Origin: Neolecta irregularis DAH-3
Taxonomy: Eukaryota > Ascomycota > Neolectomycetes > Neolectales > Neolectaceae
Reading direction: 5' to 3'
Length of the DNA stretch: 55,066 nt
NCBI GenBank assembly: GCA_001929475.1
Contig: LXFE01000122.1
Coordinates: 1-55,066, forward strand
Part shown: positions 22,632 to 33,286 of the stretch, one piece after another
Layout of the letters: each line of letters opens with the position of its first letter
Numbering within the stretch: the first letter of the stretch is position 1
Position numbers and translations under genes: made by a program
Notes under the pieces: model-generated
Seen by the model: the letters and a program-made list of their open reading frames with translations, nothing else
What the model was told of the DNA's origin: nothing
Databases searched by the model: none

Positions 22632-22836
22632 GAGATCATTAAGGTGACTTGAAGGCAGATGCAAATATTAATGGGTTTGAAACCTTCAAAGGGTCAAACA
22701 CAGTTCTCTCGCAACACAATACACAAATCTACTTGATATCAACTTTCTTAAATAACTGTGTTCTCAAATGTATCACCCAGATTTGTCGTTGTATGGCGTC
22801 GCTACCTCGGAATGGGACTGGACCTCCTGAACCACA

Positions 22837-23606
22837 ATGGGCATCGAGAGAACGAACGGACTACACCCAAATCCTGGTTTGCTTAATCCGAAAATCGGTC
22901 ATCTAACGTATCAGACTATAAGAAAAAGCTCGTTGTTGTGGGAGATGGAGGATGTGGAAAGACTTGTCTGTTGATTGTCTTTAGCGAAGGCAGATTCCCA
23001 GAGGTTCAATGTTCTCAAATCAACCCCGCATCTAATTAAAGAAATATGTTCCTACGGTCTTTGAGAATTACATCACCAATAGTTATCACAACTCCAAAAT
23101 TGTCGAATTGGCATTATGGGATACTGCCGGCCAAGAAGAATATGACCGACTACGCCCGCTTAGTTATACCGATAGTGATGTAATCCTTGTCTGCTTTGCA
23201 ATCGATGCCCCCTCGAGTTTAGAAAATGTCATGGATAAGGTACACCTATGCTATATTTTGATCCCGCCATGACATGACAGTGGTATCCTGAAGTCACTCA
23301 TTTCTGTCCAGAATCTCCGCTATTACTAGTGGGACTGAAATCAGATCTCCGGAAAAACAAGAATGCAATCGCTCTTTTGAAGACACAGGGATTGACTCCC
23401 GTATCATACCAACAGGTTGATATACGGTCAAGGAAAAACTAAATTTGCAGGCTACTGACGTCGCGAAGAAAATAAATGCAGAATATATTGAATGTTCATC
23501 TAAAGAACAAGACGGAGTGAACGAAGTTTTTGCCCTTGCAATTCAACGCGCGATTGGCAATGGAACTCTGCAGCGGTTAAGGAAACGAGTTTGCAAAGTG
23601 TTGTAA
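22837..23606 (+). CDS. RHO4: Rho-family small GTPase (Rho4-like)
   Basis: Membrane-anchored GTPase of cell polarity and septation. Exons 22837-22876, 22915-23003, 23042-23239, 23281-23415 and 23451-23606 give 205 residues. The G motifs are intact: GDGGCGKTC (P-loop), VPTVFENY (switch I), [18 protein letters not shown] (switch II), LVGLKSDLR (NKxD equivalent, here LKSD) and ECSSKE (G5). The protein ends CKVL, a CaaL box for geranylgeranylation, after a basic stretch. [17 protein letters not shown] and [16 protein letters not shown] resemble Rho4 more than Rho1 or Cdc42, but Rho3 is possible. Introns are 35-41 nt, all GT-AG. Confidence 0.85.
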
Positions 23607-23742
23607 CGACATTGTTTTGATTTGCTTGGGTGTTCAATGGGCGTATTTTCTTTAATCCGGTTGTTCAGACTCCTCAAGATACTGAAGAGAGACCTTACAT
23701 TAATATAATATGTACAACGTGAAGAGAGGAACAGCCAAAGGT

Positions 23743-24061
23743 TCAATCTTGCAGTGATTCTTGTTTATCCTCTTGAGGAATATCACGCGATAATACATCT
23801 TGAAAGGTTTTCCAAAGCTGTGCTACGCTTTCAAACTCTCGACCAATCTAAGATCAGAATCTGCAGAACGAAATGAGGTATTACGCTCGTGATACTCTCA
23901 AAGTTGCGATTCAATGTGTTCATATTAGTTATAATCTGCTCGAGATTCTACAAGTAAGCTGTCGACACAAGAAATCAAATCACTAGAGATATTTGGCCGA
24001 TAAGCTGATCTCTCTTCTCCTCAAACTGGTTCGATCGCTTTTTGTTCTCCGACGTGGACAT
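23743..24061 (-). CDS. DAD1: DASH complex subunit Dad1
   Basis: Subunit of the fungal-specific DASH/Dam1 ring that couples kinetochores to microtubules. Minus exons 24061-23984, 23947-23885 and 23847-23743 give 81 residues, the usual size. FEEKRDQLIGQIS, the hallmark NMNTLNRNFESI and GREFESVAQLWKTF are the family blocks. Introns of 36 and 37 nt. Its start codon is only 40 bp from that of the divergent cyclophilin gene, the tightest head-to-head spacing in the window. Confidence 0.93.
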
Positions 24062-24101
24062 TGTTCTGGTGTTGTCATGGTCACGAGTGTTCAAGAACCA
24101 A

Positions 24102-24774
24102 ATGAGCGTTACGCTCCATACAGATCTTGGAGATATAAAACTCGAAGTATATCTAATAAATATGTTCTGTAGCTGATCACAGGTATTCTGTGATGACGTA
24201 CCCAGGACTGCCGAGGTTTTCCAGAGATTCATGCAAGAATCATATCTAACATTTCAAGAATTTCCTTGCACTCTGCGCGAGCCAATACTATAACGGTTGT
24301 AAAATTCACCGCAATATGAAAGGCTTTATGGTGCAGGTAGGCTGCCAGCATTGCATTTCTGAATACGTAGATGGGAGATCCAACGGGTACGGGCAAGGGC
24401 GGAGAGTCAATATGGGGAGGAAAATTTGAGGACGAGATTAAAGCGTCTCTAAAAGTATATACGTGTTTGACTTCATATCTTTGACCATGTAGCATAACAC
24501 TAGAGGTATCGTTTCAATGGCGAACTCGGGTGCGGATACAAATGGAAGTCAGTTCTTTATCACATACGGGCAGCACAGCCACCTTGACGGAAAATACACA
24601 GTTTTCGGGAGGTAGGAAGATGGTATACGAAGACAGCTAAAGATTAGGGTAATCGATGGGGGTGACACGCTCGAAAGTCTTGAAAAAGTACAGGTAGATA
24701 AAAAGAACCGGCCTCTCGAACCTTTGTATTTGAAATCCGTTACGATCCATGCAAATCCATTGGCAGAGACTTGA
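24102..24774 (+). CDS. Peptidyl-prolyl cis-trans isomerase, PPIL3/Cyp10 type
   Basis: Single-domain cyclophilin; relatives are spliceosome-associated. Exons 24102-24146, 24183-24215, 24259-24336, 24371-24454, 24493-24611 and 24648-24774 give 161 residues. [35 protein letters not shown]-type active site [52 protein letters not shown] and [16 protein letters not shown] match the PPIL3 subfamily. All five introns are GT-AG, 34-43 nt. The residue after FMVQ reads Met (ATG) where Thr is usual. Confidence 0.93.
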
Positions 24775-24836
24775 TGATCTGTGATTATGACTTCTGATTT
24801 ATAATGGTTATCAACATAAACTCCTAATGCAAACTT

Positions 24837-26051
24837 CTAATGACCATAATATGATTTTCTTACATCGTAGATATTTTTCCCACGTTCCTTTGCAATAATC
24901 TCTGGTAATTTCTGCGATTTCATAGCTTGAAAAAATGCTTTGATAACGTTCATCGGGTTCTTTGAACGGTATAATTTCGCGCTGATGTCTTTAATACCAG
25001 CACAACGACATATTTCGTAAATTAGGTGATTTGCACGAACGCCAAAACCTAAACAATCAGGACAAGGATAGGAGGTAATTGACCCGGAGGTCTAGCTCTA
25101 ACGGCTAATTCAACAGCGTGAAACTTGACTTTTACGTCCCCATGAAAAGTCCGTTCTTCGAATCGAGGTATATAATCGAGGCTCTTTGCGGCTTGCAAAA
25201 AAGCCTTCCGGATAGCCTTTTCCACGATAGCGTCTTTTCCTTCCCCGTATCCTACAAGACCATCTCCATTTCCAATGACCATCAACGCATACATACTCAT
25301 AAGCTTTCCCATCTTTGTTTGATTGACCACTCGATGAATGACGAGTGGGCATTGAGTCAAACTATCGAGTTGTTTGCGACTTAGCCCGGTTCGTTCTGCC
25401 ATAAGAGCCTCTTGAGTTTCTGTAACAGAAGCATCCTCTTTAGCAATTTTCCGCGTCTTGCTTTTATTGCTCGATCTGATTTGGGGTTGTTTAATGATTC
25501 CCTTTTTCTGCACCGGCTGTTCCTCGACCATTTCCTCCTGGATCATGTTCTTTTCCCTGAGAAGGTTTCTTCGCGCGATGTTTGCTCCCGGTTGAGGATA
25601 ATCCATTCTTGGATCCATCACCGAGAGGTCTGAGAAATACGGCATCGATAAGTGAGCACTTCTAGGTCGTATGTGATTGATAAAGCGTTCAATTTCCTCG
25701 GATGTGCGATAGAGATCATCATCATTATTAATGTCATCATTAATAATGTCATCATTAATAATGCTCGAGGATTCATTTTCCTCTTTAGACGACAGATTTG
25801 GAGAGCTTGGGATATGAGGGTCGCTCGATTCTTTGGATTGCAAATCATTTTTTGATATCGGTGTTTCTTCGCAGGGCGATTTGTTCTTGCCCTCCTTATT
25901 TAAAAGGGTTGGATTATTTCGAAAAAGGCTCGAACGAGCACCATGAAGATATCTGAGCTGAAATACAAAATTTCCTGGACGACTGCGAGCTATTGGAGGT
26001 ATCAGGTAAAGAATTCAAAAGTTTATACCAGACTGTACGGATTTTAAGCAT
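24837..26051 (-). CDS. MRPS5: Mitochondrial small ribosomal subunit protein S5 (uS5m)
   Basis: Minus exons 26051-26029, 25982-25084 and 25048-24837 give 377 residues. The first exon codes a basic presequence (MLKIRTVCRPG...). About 180 residues of fungal-specific, acidic extension follow, including an in-frame 15-nt tandem repeat coding INDD units. The S5 core is clear: the double-stranded-RNA-binding part VIGNGDGLVGYGEGK and KAIRKAF, then FHAVELAVRARPPGFGVRANHLIYEIC and AGIKDISAKLYRSKNPMNVIKAFF. Family assignment is firm. The first acceptor (25983) was chosen because it keeps phase; CCAATAG just upstream does not. It is divergent from TRM2. Confidence 0.92.
25731..25760. repeat. In-frame 15-nt tandem repeat in MRPS5
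   Basis: Two perfect copies of ATGTCATCATTAATA (25731-25745, 25746-25760), flanked by related partial copies. In the MRPS5 frame they code repeating Ile-Ile-Asn-Asp-Asp units in the low-complexity N-terminal extension. Confidence 0.85.
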
Positions 26052-26209
26052 GATGCGACACGCCCCCAATGATTCTGCAGCATGACAAATGGCCTTGCAC
26101 GACCACTTTTCAATCCGAGAGAATTGCTATGATCCACACTTTACGGACTGCGAAATTGAGGTTCAAAAAAGCCGCGGCAATTTCACCACCACGCGTCGTT
26201 TATTGGTGA

Positions 26210-27946
26210 ATGATAAATTCCCTTCGATTTATCAATCGAAGCCTGAAAAGATCAATTTTTTCCAGCAGTATGACTGCTATGGATGCGCCTGCCATTGCCG
26301 TTTCCTGTGCAAAAAGGGCGATCGAGTTCAACCGGCCTCAGCCTGCAAAGAAGAGGAGAAAGTTCGAAAAACGGGCTGTCAAGCAGGGATCGTCAGAAGA
26401 GATCATCGAACAGGATGTAAGAGCGCTTTTGGGTGAGATTATCGGAAGCGAGGTGAAAATAAAATTTGAGGAAATGGCCGAGACTAAGGAAGTGGAGGTA
26501 GAGATTGTAGAGCTTGGGTCACTGGGCATACCACGCTTGCAAATTTTTGCTTATTGAATCAGGAGAAGGGATGGCGGTCCTGGATGCAAACCATGTGGTT
26601 CTTGTGCCATTCACCGTTCCTGGGGATCGAGTGAAAGCGCGGCTATACAAGCGATTCGAGTACATTCTCGATACCACCGGCCTGTCTCATGGTTTAGACA
26701 CTACTCGCTCGCTGATCTGGTGTCGGTGCTCATACCGGCAGCGGAAAGAAACGACTCTTTGATTTGCTGCCCGTACTTTGCAAAGTGCAGCGGCTGCCAG
26801 TTGCAGATGCTTGGTTATGCGGTGAGTAACCTGCCCGTACAGCCAGCTCAGGCATAGCATCAATTGCTGCACAAGGAAAAGGTAGTGAAGCGCGCTTATG
26901 CTGCGTATCCATCGCTACAAAGACCAGAGATTCTGCCTACATGTGGATCGCCTTTGCAGTATAACTATCGCACGAAAATCACTCCTCATTTCGATATGCC
27001 GCGTAAGGACAGAGCAGAAGCGTTTGTACCAACAATTGGATTCAACAAAAAGGGCCGGCGATCGGTTTTAGATATAGAAGTATGCCCGATTGCTACCCCG
27101 GTTTTGAATGTTGGATTGAAAAAGTCAAGAGAGAACGTGCTCGCAGATATTTCAGCATTTAAACGGGGAGCTACTCTCTTGCTTCGTGAATCAACTGATC
27201 GCGTCAATTCAGACGATGGTATCTCTGACGAAAAGTTTTGTGTCACGGATCACAAGATCATTATCGATGAATATGTGGACAAGTATCACTTTCAATTTCC
27301 GGCTGGCAAATGGTTCTTCATACTCAGCTAATGGTTAGGTTCTTTCTTTCAAAATAACAACTCTATACTTCCTCTCTTGACAAACCATGTCAGAGAAAAC
27401 CTGTCATTCGAAGGTTCATGCCCAGAAATATTTCTGATAGATGCGTACTGCGGCTCTGGATTATTCAGTATCACCTGCAGTGAAGGTTTTAAAGAAGTTA
27501 TTGGCGTCGAAGTTTCAGCAGATAGCGTCAAATACGCAAAGCTCAATGCCAAAGCAAACAAGGTTCAAAATGCTCGTTTCATACTAGGTCGAGCTGAAAA
27601 AATATTTGAGGAAATCCAGTTCCCTTCGGAGCAGACTGCCATGATCATCGACCCCCCTCGTAAAGGCTGCGACGAAGCATTTCTGAACCAGCTACTCGAC
27701 TTCTCACCTAGACGCATTATTTATGTATCATGTAATGTCCATACCCAAGCTAGGGATCTTGCCTATATTACTCGTCATGACAAAGGCAATGGGTATATGA
27801 TAGATAGTATTCGTGGATTTGATCTATTCGTTTGTCATCGCTGTATTCATATGACTGATCAATAGCCTCAAACTTACCATGTGGAAGCCTGTGCAGTTTT
27901 ATCACGAAAGGAAAGCGTGCATTCGAATTCACAGGAAAGTATTTGA
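26210..27946 (+). CDS. TRM2: tRNA (uracil-5-)-methyltransferase Trm2
   Basis: Makes m5U54 in the T-loop of tRNA. Exons 26210-26525, 26563-26659, 26698-26821, 26858-27305, 27339-27829 and 27866-27946 give 518 residues. A basic N-terminus (MINSLRFINRSLKRSIFSSS) could be a mitochondrial presequence; Met at 26270 is an alternative start. Seen: TRAM-like VLVPFTVPGDRVKARL, the iron-sulfur-type cysteines CCPYFAKCSGCQLQ, FFQNNNSILP, SAM motif DAYCGSGLFSI, DPPRKGCDE, catalytic YVSCNVHTQARDL, and the C-terminal RGFDLFPQTYHVEA. Two of the five introns are GC-AG (26526-26562 and 27306-27338), both at joins fixed by conserved sequence. Confidence 0.94.
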
Positions 27947-28110
27947 TTTTTGTGAATGTATTCGGTTTGTGGTTTCCCGATAAATCCAGCACAGCTATAC
28001 GCCTCTGACTACACTGTATAATATTTAGCCTTTCCATATAGTCAAATAATTATTATATCAGTTACTGAATCAAAGGCCGATTTCACGAGTTGCCCTCCAC
28101 AATTTCGTTA

Positions 28111-30614
28111 ATGAACACCACGCAGGGAGAAGACGCTGAAACTCCAAGTTCTCGTAAAAGTCCACACAAAATGTCGTCCTTGACATTGCAGAATTCAATT
28201 CTACAGTAACCCTCCAAGATCGAAAGTCTTCTTTACTTTACAAAGCCAAGATTTTAGCGGGCGATATTGGCAGTCGCACTGAAGCCCTTGATTGCATTAG
28301 AGAAGCTGCTGCACTAGCACCTGGAGACTCTGAAGTCGCATCTGCTTTGAGGGAATTCGAGAATGCAAGTAAACTTGGTTACGATATTTCTGCCAATGAC
28401 TTTATCACCGAAACAATTAATCGCACCGACATCAATTATCTCAAGTATCTACGGAATAAGAGTATTCGAGAACGCTTTCTTGCCGAAGGGATAGCAGAAA
28501 GAATTCGCGAAAAACTGAAAAGCGATAGCCACAGACAGCGTGCAATTGAACTGATGAAAGCGTTTTCCGTCCTTGAATCCAAGATTTTAGATCAGTTTTC
28601 CCAGAATCTCAACGCGGACGATATCTGTCTACTCGCGACGGTCGAAACTGGCATTGAACTTTTTCCTGACCTGGCTGAGAAAATAAAAGATTGGCCTTCG
28701 CCGGATCACAGATCAGATATCTTGAAATCCATCATCGCAACTCTCTCAGGCCTGCTCCCCAATGTAGAGGACAATAAGAAGAAGAAAATTCTCCATTCGT
28801 TAGCACGCTTAATTGCTCAATTTGACATCACGGTACATCTCGCCAAAGATCATGTCTGGTCAATCCTCATCTGCCTAGATCGACGAAAACCTGAACAGAT
28901 AAAGAGTCTTGCCACTATCGTCATCGCAAAACTTGTTGAAAAATTAAAACAAACGGATCGTACAAGTCTCTGCGTGTCGTTTTTCTCCGATTATTTCTCG
29001 TCAGCATGGAATGAGCGGGACGCCGAAAGTATGGTTACGGTCTTATCGTCGTTCACTGTATTATTCCAGATAGATATGCAGATAGCAAGCAATATCTACG
29101 AGCATGAGAAACTTTTGGAAAATGCGAATGATTTATTGTTGAATCCAAATATTCAAGTTAAGAGAGCAGCTTTGGATTTGTACAGGAACGCTGTGTCTCA
29201 GGCTCGGCTACGAGCAGAATTTTCATCGAGGAGCACTCCATTATTACAGAGTTTACAGGAGGACAGCGATCCGGAAATCCGAATATCTACCTGCGTTCTG
29301 ATAATCAAGGCATATCAAGGGTTGAAGGGTTCAGATAATCCTTTCTCTATGGATGAACTTGCCTCCAGGCTGCAATTTTCAATCACAAAGGATGGTCCAT
29401 TTTATAGGCTGGCTATTGAAGGTTTAGCATTCGCTAGTGCCGATCCGTTATTAAAGGATCTCGTTAGTAAAGATCAGAGCTTTCTTGCGGCACTTGTGGA
29501 GTTGATTAAACTGCATCCTGCTGACGGACCTATGGTTCTTGGAGCATTAACAATATTTTCAAACATTTCGCGCTACAGTGTGAAGAAAACCGAAGAGGAG
29601 CAACAAGTTGAACGTCTGCGAAAAGCTGCGCTTAGGAAGAATTTTGAAATGGAATTACTCCCTGAATCAGATGCCCAAGTCAAGCAGCGTTGCTTGCACG
29701 TTCTGCATGCTGGAATAGTTCCAGTTCTAGGATTGATACTAAAGAACTTCAGCCCCACTTTCCGACATCTTGTCGCTGAAATACTTCATAGTCTCTCCTC
29801 GACTCCAGAAAATCGCGGTCCCCTTGTTCAGCAAGGTGTTTTAAAAACCCTCGTTAAGCTCTTGGGACAGAAACAAAATAAGGAAGAAAATGACCTAAGA
29901 GTTATAACGAGTCAGACGATTGCAAAAATCCACATATCTCTTAGTCCACGTATTACGAATTCAAGTTGTCCGGCCGAAACAGCTATAAAGTGTCTGGCCG
30001 ATCTTTTAAACAACAATGAACTGAGTCAAATTGTACATTTTGAAAGTCTCGTTGCGTTGACTAATTTGGCCTCTGAAGATGATAATAATCGCGACTCGAT
30101 CGCAGAGCAGACATGGTCGCAGATAGAAATGATGTTACTCAACGATAATCATATGATTCAACGGGCTTCCGCTGAGTTGATTTGTAATCTAGTGGTTAGT
30201 CATTCTATCGCCGTCACAAAATATATCGACGGATCATCGACATCAAACAATCGTCTTAAACTATTATTGGTGCTGACTGATGTGGAAGACTACCCGACTC
30301 GGAGAGCTGTTGGTGGAATTTTGGGCACGTTGACGGGATATGAAGCTATTTGTGACTCAATCGTAGATCAAAATTTGGATGCTATCTTGCGTCCCTTCGA
30401 CGACAAAGCGGATGAGATGCTTCTCAGAGGTTTCGTATGCCTTCTTAATATCATTTGTAATACCACAAAGGAGAAGGATCTTTTTTCATTTCTTACAACT
30501 ACTGCTTCATCCTCTAAAATCCTGAAGGCATCTCAATCCACCAAAAATGAGGGAGTTTTGCAAGTTGTCGGAAAAGTTACCAAAGAGCTTAAGCGTAGGA
30601 AGATTATACAATGA
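28111..30614 (+). CDS. SHE4: UNC-45/CRO1/She4-type myosin chaperone
   Basis: Armadillo-repeat chaperone for myosin motor domains, acting with Hsp90 on class I, II and V myosins. Exons 28111-28147 and 28192-30614 give 819 residues, near yeast She4. The N-terminus (LLYKAKILAGDIGSRTEALDCIREAAALAPGD) looks like a remnant TPR-style helical pair. The rest is a long alpha-helical array. The UCS region near the end carries the family pattern GALTIFSNISRY, AEILHSLSSTPENRGPLVQQGVLKTLVKLL, FESLVALTNLAS and EGVLQVVGKVTKELKRRK. The first intron (donor GTTCTC, 44 nt) is placed only by phase and the CCTTGAC branch site, so the first 13 residues are tentative. Confidence 0.87.
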
Positions 30615-30685
30615 GATGATTCTACAATGAGATCCCGGAAATACAAAGCCTATGTAAATATTCTCTTGTATTAAATAAAGAGAAT

Positions 30686-32110
30686 ATGTACATTTTGGAT
30701 CGGTCGAGAGTCCTTAACATGACACCTCTCTATCTTTATTCTCCCAAAACTCTGTGCAAAGACGTACGAACAACGCTAGAAAAAGAAAACATATATGATT
30801 CGTCCCGCAAAGTTTTCTCCTCAGGGCGACCTGAGGTTCCTGGCAATTACATGTCAATTCCGATAATATCCAACCAACTCGAACAATCACTCAAAAATGC
30901 AAACACAACCTTCTCACGACTACGTGATTTCAAACACTTGGGACTCAAGCAGACAGAATTATCAATTTATATTGGGACAGAATTGAGACCAGAGTTGGTC
31001 ACGAAAAAATATACTCTTCGCGATATTATCAAGAGATTTATTACGCGCTGCCCACCAGAGCTAGCCTCATCTACTGTGATTTTACTCGAAGATTTACCCA
31101 AAAGATGGTGTGTTTTTCGGCATTATGGATGTATTCTCAACCTATAAGGACCCCCTATCCACCGATGGTTTTGCTATCTTCAAATTCATTTACATCAAGC
31201 ACATGGGTAAATTACCTCGATAACCTCAAGAAGGATGATCGTGATGAATTTTTCAAAGAGGTCGCAAGCTTTTATGGAGTTTCACATCTTGCTCTTAATT
31301 TGTCAATACCAAATGACGACTTACTTCGTCGACCTGAAAAGCTCAAACCTCTCTTTGGTGATTTCGGACCTCGACTTGATTATTCTGTGGAACCTACTAC
31401 GAATGACTTTGAGGAAGGTTTTTGGGTAACGACCACACAGAATAAGATTCATCAAACATGGGCTCCCAGATATACCATGTTTAGTCGGGGTAATATCTCG
31501 GAGAAGGCACGGGTTCTGAATTTCCCTCAGATAAAAGATGAAATAGTTGTTGATTTGTATTCTGGGATTGGATATTTTGCATTTTCGTATTCTTTTGCAG
31601 GAGCCAAACAAGTGGTTTGTTGGGAACTGAACCCTTGGAGGTATGCTTGCCAATATCTTGAAATTATTAAGTCCAGCAAGTGTCGAAGCAATGTGCCGAG
31701 GTGTCTTGAAAAACAATTGGACTGTTCGAGTTGTTCGTGCCGATGAAGATGTTGTCCTCGAAGCAGAGACTGCAAAACTAGTGATTTTCATGGAGAATAA
31801 CAATCAAGCGGAGCAGCGGTTGGGAAAGGTCAAGGCTTGTCACATCAACCTTGGCCTTTTGCCAGATTGTCGCAAGATGTGGGAAGCATCAGCTCGAATG
31901 ATTACTAGCGCAAAGGCAGCCTGGCTTCATGTTCATGAGACCGTTCACGAAAAGAAAATAGATGTGTGGAGAGAAGAAGTACAAGCGTTTTTCCAACGGT
32001 GTAAAGGATCAGAGTGGATCATCAAGGTAGAGCATATCGAAAAGGTAAAAATTTATGCCCCGTATGTCTATCATGTAGTTGCAGATATTTGCTGTACTCT
32101 CAAATTTTAA
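30686..32110 (+). CDS. TRM12: tRNA wybutosine-synthesising enzyme Tyw2/Trm12
   Basis: Transfers the aminocarboxypropyl group of SAM to the wybutosine precursor at position 37 of tRNA-Phe. Exons 30686-31107, 31149-31640 and 31681-32110 give 447 residues. The SAM fold is visible: RYTMFSRGNISEKARV, VVDLYSGIGYFAFSYSFAGA (motif I), CWELNPWSVEAMCRG (formed across intron 2; W in place of the usual ExN context of motif II), and GLLPDCRKMW replacing the usual LGLLPSS..W block. WLHVHETVHEKKI closes the domain. Intron 1 (donor GTGTGT) gives LPKRWTPYPPMVLL. The second tRNA-modification gene in this stretch after TRM2. Confidence 0.9.
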
Positions 32111-32173
32111 ATTGATGAATCACCGAAATGACACTAGTAAAGCTAATCGAGATTCCATGTCCTAGTCAAGGCA

Positions 32174-32820
32174 TCAGGACGACCGAAATTTTGGTGGAAT
32201 GTTTTTGAAAACAATCTGCGACTGTATACCAGGCTCATTACCATCATGATACAACTCGTTGTGCTGTGCGAAATGCTCTACAAAGTAAGCTATGAGACCG
32301 CATATTGACCAACCAATGTCTTCGGGATGGTTCCATGTGTCTTCGCTTCCTTCAGCATCGTTGAGGTGATATTTTAACACATGATGGATATCAAACTGTA
32401 ACAAATCAAACATTCACATCGTGGGTAGAAGGGCTTATCTGTTTCCTCATCAAAGTGATGTCCGAAGTTATAAGTGATTCCAGGATCGGGTAAACTTCCA
32501 CCATTTTTCTTGTATTCCAGCCATTCATTCAACGAGATCACACCATCCCTATTTCTATCTATCGCATCCAATACGGTCTTTTCAATTGACTGGCTGATGT
32601 GCTCAGGTATGTTGGCATCATGGTCTGTTCCATAAAGGGCACGGATTTCATGGGAATCCCATACCCCATCATTATTTAGATCGTGCAGGGTGAAGAAAGA
32701 ATTGGCGTCATAAGCATAGATATTATGTTCATCTTGCATATGCATATTCTCCCAGTCAGCCGCAGAGAGTGCTGCAAGAGCTGCAAAGATTGTCAGAGTG
32801 TAATGATAGGAGCGACACAT
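32174..32820 (-). CDS. SSP120: EF-hand secretory-pathway protein Ssp120-like
   Basis: Small luminal EF-hand protein related to yeast Ssp120 and distantly to nucleobindin. Minus exons 32820-32440, 32395-32314 and 32277-32174 give 188 residues. A signal peptide (MCRSYHYTLTIFAALAALSAA) favours the Met at 32820 over an open frame further upstream. Two EF-hands follow: DLNNDGVWDSHE and DRNRDGVISLNEW. The C-terminal half has the family pattern FDIHHVLKYH and NHPEDIEHFAQHNE. The first intron is odd: phase 0 is required before FDIHH, and the only good candidate starts GATAAG (GA-AG, 32396-32439, 44 nt). The second intron is a normal GT-AG of 36 nt. Confidence 0.83.
32396..32439 (-). other. Probable GA-AG intron in SSP120
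   Basis: The acceptor TTACAG before FDIHH needs a phase-0 donor. The GTGAAT nearby (22 nt from the acceptor) is phase 1 and runs into TGA. GATAAG after GAG GAA ACA gives phase 0, a 44-nt intron and the join GHHFDEET-FDIHHVLKYH. Confidence 0.4.
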
Positions 32821-33286
32821 CAAGGGTCGGTCAGGGTCAGAGGGGGTAGCGTAAGAACAATAGTTCTTACCATACACGTGAAGACATTATCTTATTTACG
32901 GACATTAATATTTGGGGTATATAGTCTGGTAGGATCACGCATACCTAACCAAGTTCACGTATTTAGGTTAGATATGCCCTGTAATCAAGCTCACATACTT
33001 AGGGTAGAAGAAAACCGAGTCTTATTGTACTTTGGCCAAGTACATACAGGTAGCATATGGCGGTTATCAAGTTGATAATCCCCTCCAAGTAATTTTTGCT
33101 ACAGGCTCAGTATAAAATCAACCCAACGTACTCAAAGGACAACAGTTTTTAACAGATACCATCGTGATACATGCCACGGTTCCAAAAGAAACGAGAATAG
33201 AAAACCATACACTCCACCATCATGCCAGATGCTCCCAATGAACCAAGCATTCAAGACCCACAAGAAACCCTTCAGTCCTCGCATTT
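32821..33286. other. Intergenic region with an imperfect direct repeat
   Basis: These 466 nt lie between the SSP120 start and the 3' end of the AGC kinase. They contain two 23-nt imperfect copies, CAAGTTCACGTATTTAGGTTA.. (32950-32972) and CAAGCTCACATACTTAGGGTA.. (32986-33008), differing at four or five positions. A 51-codon open frame on the + strand at 33222 is antisense to the last kinase exon and is not called. Confidence 0.5.

Noticed and set aside
26660-26697. GA-AG donor (GATACC) in TRM2.
   Set aside because: A phase-2 GTACAT donor nearby gives a canonical 38-nt intron with the join YKRFE-HYSLADLV.
32396-32417. 22-nt GT-AG intron in SSP120.
   Set aside because: It is phase 1 and runs straight into TGA after the junction, so it cannot be used.
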